Part shown: positions 58,765 to 64,000 of the stretch, piece by piece
Position numbering within the stretch: position 1 is the stretch's first letter
How the letters are laid out: each line of letters begins with the position of its first letter
From: JACPVF01 sp964502095
GTDB taxonomy: Bacteria; Chloroflexota; Anaerolineae; Anaerolineales; Villigracilaceae
Reading direction: 5' to 3'
Length of the DNA: 64,000 nt
Assembly: GCA_964502095.1 (NCBI GenBank)
Contig: CAZCUF010000013.1
Coordinates: forward strand, 13,844 to 77,843
Notes under the pieces: model-generated
The model's input: only the letters and a program-made list of their open reading frames with translations
The model's database searches: none
Told to the model about the DNA's origin: nothing
Program-made: the position numbers and the translations under genes

Positions 58765-61401
58765 CTAGAACAGACCGAGTTCTTCCGCGCGACGGACGGC
58801 TGACCGCCTGTTGTTGACCCCCAGTTTGTTGAAAATGTTTTTGGTGTGGGTGCGCAACGTATTGAGCGATACGATCAATTGTTCGGCAATTTCGGGCCCG
58901 CTCAATTCACTGCGGAGAAGTTTTAGAACTTCCAATTCGCGTTCGCTCAACGGTTCAATAAGACGCCTGGAAGGGGATAGGTCAGGCTGATCATTGCTTT
59001 TCCGCTTCTCAGATTCAAATACAGCCAGCAACTTCCTTGTAAAGTCCGGCATAATTCCCAGAATTGCCGCTTCAGACAATAGTTGGGCCATTAGCTCGCC
59101 TTCTTCCAGGAAAGGACGGATACAGCCCTCTGGTTCGGCCAGCGCCAGTAATTTTGCCAGGAGATCCACTGCCTTTTCTTTTTCATCGTGCGCATATAGA
59201 GCGACAGATTGTACAGCCATCACATCGATCAGCCTGGTAATCATTCCATGTGTTATTGCCTCCTGGCGGACTGGTTCCAATAATTCCAATGCCGCGGATG
59301 GTTCACCCTGCCTGATAAGCACGCGTGCCCGCATGAGCGGAAGGTCATTTTGGCTCGCCAGTGCGGCAACTGCATCGAGGTTTCCCTGTTTAAGGTAAAC
59401 CCACGCCTTGAAATAGGCAATGTTTGGTTGACGCGGAGTGTAATTGTTTTGACGCGCAGTTTGTTCCGCTTGCGATATCAACTCGGCGGCGTGGGATATA
59501 TCTCCACGGGCCAGTTTTATCAAGGCCAGATGCAGCTCGCTCATGATTATTCTGTCATGGACTTGATCGTACTGCTGTGCCAATTTCAAGCCCTGCTGGG
59601 CGTATTGCTCGGCGGCATCCAAATCGTTCCACTTATAAAATACCTCAGTCAGACCGAGATAAGCCACTATGGCATTCGGATTTGCATAATCGCCGAGCAG
59701 TTGCAAGGCATGTTGATAGGTCTCAACCGCCAGGTGAAGTTGGATTCGATCTTTATATAGTTGGCCCTGGCGTATCAAAGCCAGTATGGAATTGGGAATA
59801 TCCCCGGCCGCCTGGGCGAGAGAGTAAGCCTCGGTATAGGCGCGATTGGCTTCATCCCAATTTCCCTGCCAAAAATGAGCATACCCCAAAGCACAGGTTG
59901 CCGAAGAGCGGAGAGACAGGTTGTTGGAAGATAAATACTCCAATGCCCGGCGTGCCTGAATAAAGATGGTTTCGACATGGATCTGAACTTGCGCCAGGCT
60001 TGCCCTGGTGACGGCGATTTTTCCGATCAGGTCGCGGGTCGTCTCATCCAGCGCGGTGCTGGGCAGGGCTGTTTCAGCCGCCTGGAGTTTTTCTTCCACG
60101 CCTATTGTCTGACCGATGGTCAGCCTCAATGAAGCCTGTTTCCACCAAAGCACTGGTCGAGCATTCCTTACGGAGTCTGGCAGTGACTCCAACCAGTCCA
60201 ACATAGTTGTTGCCGTACCGCGTACATGCAGGGGCATCTTCCTGTTTTCCATCAGGAGAATGGCGCGCTCAATGTCATTTATTGCCGCCGCGTGGCGAAA
60301 AGCTTCGAGTATCAGACCATTGTTTTCGTACCATTCGCTGGCGCGGATATGTAGCATAGCGATCTCTTCATGGGTAAGGCTTTGTTCCAGCCGTTTGCGC
60401 AGTAAATCACCAAAGAGATGGTGATAGCGATACCAATGCCGTTCATTATCTAAAGGAACAATGAACAAGTTGGCGCGTTCGAGCTGTTCCAGGACCTGCT
60501 GTCCCGATGTGGAAGGGTCAAGCAGGATGGCGTCGCAGAGCGGGCCATACATGCGGTCAAGAATGGATGTGTGCAATAGGAAAGCCCGAATCTTTTCTGA
60601 TTCCTGTCCCAAAACTTCTTCGATCAGATAATCAAGCACAAAGCGATTACTGCCAGTGAAAGACTTGATAAAGCTGGCGGTATCCTGATGCCCGCGCATG
60701 GAAAGCGCCGCTAATTGCAGGCCGGCGATCCAGCCTTCGGTACGGGACTCCAGCGCGGCGACATCTTCATTGGAGAGATTCAATCCCATCACGCGGTTGA
60801 GGAATTCGGCGGCTTCGGCTGGGGTAAACTGCAAATCGGCGACGCGCAGTTCGGTCAATTGACCACGAGCGCGCAGACGAGTCAGCGGCAGGGATGGGTC
60901 TTCACGCGTGGCGATAACCAGGTGCAACTGCGACGGCAGACGCTCGATGAGGAAAGCCAGAGATTGATCGACAGCCTGGGAATCGATCGCATGGTAGTCA
61001 TCCAGAACGAGCATAAACTTTTCCGAACTGGCAGAGATTTCGTTGAGCAGGCTGGTTAGAATAATTTCGACCTGCAGAGGCTGGGGAGATTGAAGCGCGG
61101 CCAGCAATTCATCGCCAAGCCCCGCTTTGATTGTCTGTAACGCTTTCACCAGATAAGAGATGAACCGTGCCGGATCGCTGTCTCTTTTATCCAGCGACAA
61201 CCATGCAACCGGCCTGCCACAACTGGCAACCCATTCACTGACCAGTGTAGTTTTGCCGAATCCAGCGGAGGCGGAGATGAGCGTCAGTTTGCAACCATTT
61301 GCCAACCCCTCGTTCAATCTCTCGATCAGGTGCGGCCGCGAGACGCCGTTGATCCGATGTTGAGGAATGAACAATTTGGTGGCTAGGATTTGGATAGCCA
61401 T
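58765..61401 (-). CDS. MalT-like LuxR-family ATP-dependent regulator
   Basis: An 878-residue STAND-type regulator. The N-terminus 'ILATKLFIPQHRINGVSRP' and Walker A 'SASAGFGKTTLVSEW' start the NTPase domain, with 'FMLVLDDYHAID' as Walker B. Winged-helix and TPR-like repeats cover ~400-800. The C-terminal LuxR HTH is 'PLSERELEVLKLLRSELSGPEIAEQL'. It should bind an inducer and activate genes, possibly the minus-strand membrane/lipoprotein genes next to it, though its own terminator isolates it. Confidence 0.93.
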   Translation of the reverse strand: MAIQILATKLFIPQHRINGVSRPHLIERLNEGLANGCKLTLISASAGFGKTTLVSEWVASCGRPVAWLSLDKRDSDPARFISYLVKALQTIKAGLGDELLAALQSPQPLQVEIILTSLLNEISASSEKFMLVLDDYHAIDSQAVDQSLAFLIERLPSQLHLVIATREDPSLPLTRLRARGQLTELRVADLQFTPAEAAEFLNRVMGLNLSNEDVAALESRTEGWIAGLQLAALSMRGHQDTASFIKSFTGSNRFVLDYLIEEVLGQESEKIRAFLLHTSILDRMYGPLCDAILLDPSTSGQQVLEQLERANLFIVPLDNERHWYRYHHLFGDLLRKRLEQSLTHEEIAMLHIRASEWYENNGLILEAFRHAAAINDIERAILLMENRKMPLHVRGTATTMLDWLESLPDSVRNARPVLWWKQASLRLTIGQTIGVEEKLQAAETALPSTALDETTRDLIGKIAVTRASLAQVQIHVETIFIQARRALEYLSSNNLSLRSSATCALGYAHFWQGNWDEANRAYTEAYSLAQAAGDIPNSILALIRQGQLYKDRIQLHLAVETYQHALQLLGDYANPNAIVAYLGLTEVFYKWNDLDAAEQYAQQGLKLAQQYDQVHDRIIMSELHLALIKLARGDISHAAELISQAEQTARQNNYTPRQPNIAYFKAWVYLKQGNLDAVAALASQNDLPLMRARVLIRQGEPSAALELLEPVRQEAITHGMITRLIDVMAVQSVALYAHDEKEKAVDLLAKLLALAEPEGCIRPFLEEGELMAQLLSEAAILGIMPDFTRKLLAVFESEKRKSNDQPDLSPSRRLIEPLSERELEVLKLLRSELSGPEIAEQLIVSLNTLRTHTKNIFNKLGVNNRRSAVRRAEELGLF

Positions 61402-61804
61402 GAAATTATTATAGTGATTGGGCCATACCTCACGAAAGTGACATAAATCCTCTTTTATCTCGCCGCATCGTGCTGCGCATCGACTTTGGAAGACTGCGTA
61501 GCGAGCCGCGCCTCCACCAGATGCGCGGATTGGATCTCCTCGTTCCCTGCCAGATCGGCAATTGTGCGAGCAAGTTTCAAAATACTATGCTACGCCCGCG
61601 CCGACAGATTCATCTGACTCATTGTCGCTCGCATCAGGCTTGCAGGGCTTGACGCCTCATTAGTATGCATTCCAACATGCCATGACTTGTCTACTTTTCA
61701 GTGGTACTATTTTAGGGGAGGTTTACCGATCGAGAACGGATTTTGAAAAGTGAGTTATACAATTCAAATAACAGGGTGTAAAATCGAGGCGAGGAGAATA
61801 TCGC
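61402..61804. other. Intergenic region with comM remnant
   Basis: 403 bp. The part 61455-61630 is a decayed comM end (separate entry). The rest includes GAGGAGAATATCGC as ribosome site of the small gene at 61805. No firm promoter assigned. Confidence 0.5.
61455..61630 (-). pseudogene. Remnant of a ComM/YifB-type Mg-chelatase-like gene, 3' end
   Basis: On the minus strand the reading 'MNLSARA', then TAG, then 'HSILKLARTIADLAGNEEIQSAHLVEA' matches the C-terminal end of ComM proteins ('LSARAYHRILKLARTIADL'). The stop falls exactly where Tyr is expected. Nothing upstream continues the gene. It is a relic of the competence helicase gene. Confidence 0.8.
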
Positions 61805-61945
61805 ATGGTTCCTATTGCAATTGCCCCTCTTGCCATCAGCGCGTGGAAACTTCTCGAACCGTATGCCAGGAAACTGGGAGGCAAACTGGCTGAGAAAGCG
61901 GGCGAGTCGTTGCCCGAGGTAGCGGACAAAATGGGGACACTGTGA
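61805..61945 (+). CDS. Short helical ORF before the STAND ATPase
   Basis: 46 residues, 'MVPIAIAPLAISAWKLLEPYARKLGG' then 'KAGESLPEVADKMGTL'. AGGAGAA lies 9 bp before the ATG. It ends 41 bp before the STAND gene. Such helices are found at the N-terminus of longer proteins beside STAND ATPases, so this may be a truncated partner. The end after 'MGTL' is abrupt. Confidence 0.5.
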   Translation: MVPIAIAPLAISAWKLLEPYARKLGGKLAEKAGESLPEVADKMGTL

Positions 61946-61986
61946 AAGCATTGAAATAACGACCTGCGCGAATCACAGGGCAACCA

Positions 61987-64000
61987 ATGGACAAGAACAA
62001 GGCGCTTCAAAAACTTTTGAATGGGACGGCGACAAAGGAAGAGATCGAGTCGCTGAAACAGGCGCTTGCCAGCGGGGAGTTATCCATCGGCGGGGATGTC
62101 AGCCGGTCGGTGGTGATCATCGGGAGCGGGAACAAAGTTGAACTCACGGCGGAGGCGCTCAGTCTGCTCAAGCCGGAAGCCGCGGGCGAAGCGCCAGCCG
62201 AGGGCGACTCGCCTTACATGGGTTTGAAGTATTTCGACGCCGCGGACTCGGAGTTATTTTTCGGCCGCGCAGCGCTGACCCGCGAACTCGCCGAGCGCAT
62301 TGCCGGGGACAATTTCCTCGCCATTATAGGCGCATCCGGGAGCGGAAAATCTTCGGTAGCGCGCGCGGGACTGATCCCCGCGTGGAAAAAGGAAAACGAA
62401 CGCGGGCTCGTCCATGTGATCACGCCGACCGCCCAGCCGCTCGAAAGCCTGGCGGCGAGTTTGACGCGCGAATCGGAATCGGTGACGGCGACCTCCACGT
62501 TGATGGACGATCTGACGCGGGACTCTCGCAGTCTGTGGCTGTACATCCGCAAGATGTTGGACAAAACGGGGAAAACGAATCTCCTGCTGGTGGTTGACCA
62601 GTTCGAAGAGACTTTTACGCTCTGCAAGGATCCCGCCGCGCGCAAGGCATTCATCGAAAATTTGATCTCGCTTGCGGGCGAGAATAACGATGCCGCGCGG
62701 GTGGTCTTGACCCTGCGCGCGGATTTCTACCATCACTGCGCCGAGTACGAGGGCTTGCGGCTGATGCTGGAGAAACATCAAGCCTTCATCGGTGCGATGA
62801 CTCAAGACGAATTGCGCGAAGCGATCGTTCAGCCCGCGGAAAGAAACGGCTGGGACTTTCAGCCCGGGCTGGTGGATTTGATTCTTCAAGATGTCGGAAC
62901 TGAGCCGGGCGCCCTGCCTTTGCTCTCGCACGCCCTACTCGAAACGTGGAAGCGCCGGCAGGGACGCACGCTGACGTTACAAGGCTATCATGATGCGGGC
63001 GGCGTAAAAAAGGCGATTACCCAAACCGCCGAAACGGTGTACCGCAAACTCTTGCCCTCGGAACAAATCGCCGCGCGGAATATCTTTTTGCGGTTGACCG
63101 AACTTGGCGAAGGCACGCAGGACACCCGCCGCCGCGCCAATTTGGACGAATTAGGAACCGAGGACACGGTTAGAAAAGTGATCAAGACGCTCGCCGACGC
63201 GCGTTTGTTGACCACCGAACAAGACAGCGCCGAGGTGGCGCACGAAGCCCTGATTCGAGAATGGGGTACCTTGCGCAAATGGCTGGACGAAGACCGCGAG
63301 AGTCTGCGCCTGCACCGGGATATCACCGAGAGCGCCGCGGAATGGGAACGCGCCGGTAGGGAGGAAGCGTATCTCATTCACCGCAGTGGAAGGCTGGATG
63401 ACGCCCTGGCGCTCAGAGAGAACACCCTCTTTGGGCTTTCAGCAAGCGAGGAAGAATATCTGAAAGCTTGCGTTGGATTAAGAAGCAAAGAAAAACGCGA
63501 ACGCGAAAGAAGATCACGTCTTATATTAGTTTCTTCCATTGCTGTCGCGGTAATCTTCTTGTTTTTAGGCAGTTTTGGCTTGATCAAGAGCCGTGAAGCC
63601 ACCGCCCGTGCTAACGATGCACTAACTGCGCAAGCAAATGCAAATGAGCAGGCAGAAGTAGCAAACGCCGCACAGGCAGAAGCTGAAAAACAGGCGCAAA
63701 TCGCCCTCGCCCGCCAATTGGCTTCTCAGGCGCAATCTATTAATGCCACCCGCAACTCAAAACAGATGACCGCTTCGTTGCTCGCCATACAATCACTGAA
63801 ATTGTTTGCTAATGGAGATGCCGCCCGCGTATGGAACGCCGCCACAGGCGAAGAGATCGCCCGCATGACACATGATGATGATGTCTTTCCTGTCGCCTTC
63901 AGCCCCGATGGGAAGTTCGTCGTTTCAGGCAGTGATGACAACACCGCCCGCGTCTGGAACGCCGCCACAGGCGAAGAGATCGCCCGCATGACCCATGATG
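61987..64000 (+). CDS. STAND (nSTAND1-type) ATPase with WD40 repeats, partial
   Basis: At least 671 residues, running off the window. The N-terminus has a short helical part and 'LSIGGDVSRSVVIIGSGNKV'. The NTPase has Walker A 'IGASGSGKSSVARAGL' and Walker B 'LLLVVDQFEE'. Residues ~510-535 form a transmembrane helix ('LILVSSIAVAVIFLFLGSFGLI'), followed by an Ala/Gln/Glu coiled coil and WD40 blades. It is probably a membrane-bound sensor or switch; relatives occur in signalling and conflict systems. The first blade begins abruptly after 'LLAIQSLKLF'. Confidence 0.92.
   Translation, partial: MDKNKALQKLLNGTATKEEIESLKQALASGELSIGGDVSRSVVIIGSGNKVELTAEALSLLKPEAAGEAPAEGDSPYMGLKYFDAADSELFFGRAALTRELAERIAGDNFLAIIGASGSGKSSVARAGLIPAWKKENERGLVHVITPTAQPLESLAASLTRESESVTATSTLMDDLTRDSRSLWLYIRKMLDKTGKTNLLLVVDQFEETFTLCKDPAARKAFIENLISLAGENNDAARVVLTLRADFYHHCAEYEGLRLMLEKHQAFIGAMTQDELREAIVQPAERNGWDFQPGLVDLILQDVGTEPGALPLLSHALLETWKRRQGRTLTLQGYHDAGGVKKAITQTAETVYRKLLPSEQIAARNIFLRLTELGEGTQDTRRRANLDELGTEDTVRKVIKTLADARLLTTEQDSAEVAHEALIREWGTLRKWLDEDRESLRLHRDITESAAEWERAGREEAYLIHRSGRLDDALALRENTLFGLSASEEEYLKACVGLRSKEKRERERRSRLILVSSIAVAVIFLFLGSFGLIKSREATARANDALTAQANANEQAEVANAAQAEAEKQAQIALARQLASQAQSINATRNSKQMTASLLAIQSLKLFANGDAARVWNAATGEEIARMTHDDDVFPVAFSPDGKFVVSGSDDNTARVWNAATGEEIARMTHD
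63811..64000 (+). repeat. Near-identical WD40 blade repeats
   Basis: The unit encoding 'ARVWNAATGEEIARMTHD' occurs at 63824-63875 and again at 63947-64000 with only a few base differences. The array continues past the window edge. Confidence 0.85.

Noticed and set aside
1..64000. tRNA or rRNA genes
   Set aside because: I looked for T-loop (GGTTCRANTCC) patterns on both strands by eye and found none in a cloverleaf context; a covariance-model scan would settle it.

Overview
The window looks like a chromosomal segment of a GC-rich bacterium, most likely of the Chloroflexota (class Anaerolineae). That is an inference from gene content: lipoproteins carrying NBR1-type Ig and CAP domains, an AroK-AroB fusion, a WD40/STAND ATPase, a MalT-like LuxR regulator, and many small dispersed palindromic repeats. 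I saw no tRNA, rRNA, CRISPR array, prophage or intact transposase.

Layout. 1-8265 (+): a LacI-type regulator fragment, then a sugar ABC transporter (lipoprotein and two permeases) with a ROK kinase, a Gfo/Idh/MocA dehydrogenase, a BadF-type kinase and a DegT aminotransferase, i.e. an uptake and conversion cluster for a sugar or amino sugar. 8341-12085: DUF3597, a CAP lipoprotein, and a cassette-like segment (HigBA and an alpha/beta hydrolase, each followed by the same 68-bp repeat). 12086-17684 (-): the aspartate-to-methionine block asd, lysC, metA, metY, with a SAM-I riboswitch before metY and a leader-peptide attenuator before lysC. 17807-28624 (+): an almost complete shikimate/Phe/Tyr pathway (aminotransferase, pheA, chorismate mutase, DAHP synthase, tyrA, aroA, aroE, aroC, aroKB fusion, aroQ), with a Phe/Tyr leader-peptide attenuator before chorismate mutase.

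28761-37523 (+) is a copper and electron-transfer block: a cupredoxin lipoprotein, DUF2085, a NarL/NarX-like two-component pair, a PCYCGC protein, a CuA protein, a NapH/NosR-like Fe-S membrane protein and a CuA-cytochrome c fusion. It ends with a gene that reads through an in-frame TGA directly after a Cys codon, followed by a hairpin at SECIS spacing: a candidate selenoprotein. 37554-44316: a uracil-DNA glycosylase without Fe-S cysteines, an MBL hydrolase, a UPF0175/DUF3368 toxin-antitoxin pair beside a truncated ABC ATPase stub, and a complete ABC exporter. 44457-53073 (-): ten closely packed genes for membrane proteins, hydrolases, a glycosyltransferase and an E2-like acyltransferase. 53377-61401: a carotenoid-biosynthesis-type membrane protein, then small membrane proteins and lipoproteins on the minus strand and an 878-residue LuxR regulator. 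The window ends in a STAND ATPase with nearly identical WD40 repeats.

Two themes stand out. First, amino-acid control: the lysC and chorismate mutase attenuators share one promoter and leader architecture (TTGACT, 17 bp, TAGAAT, 10 bp, ATG), which would give leader peptides with almost no 5' UTR. Second, several families of short palindromic or tandem repeats lie inside coding sequences without breaking the frame (lysC, aroA, aroE, aroC, aroKB and the Fe-S protein) or supply a gene's last codons and stop (aroE, the 48781 gene).
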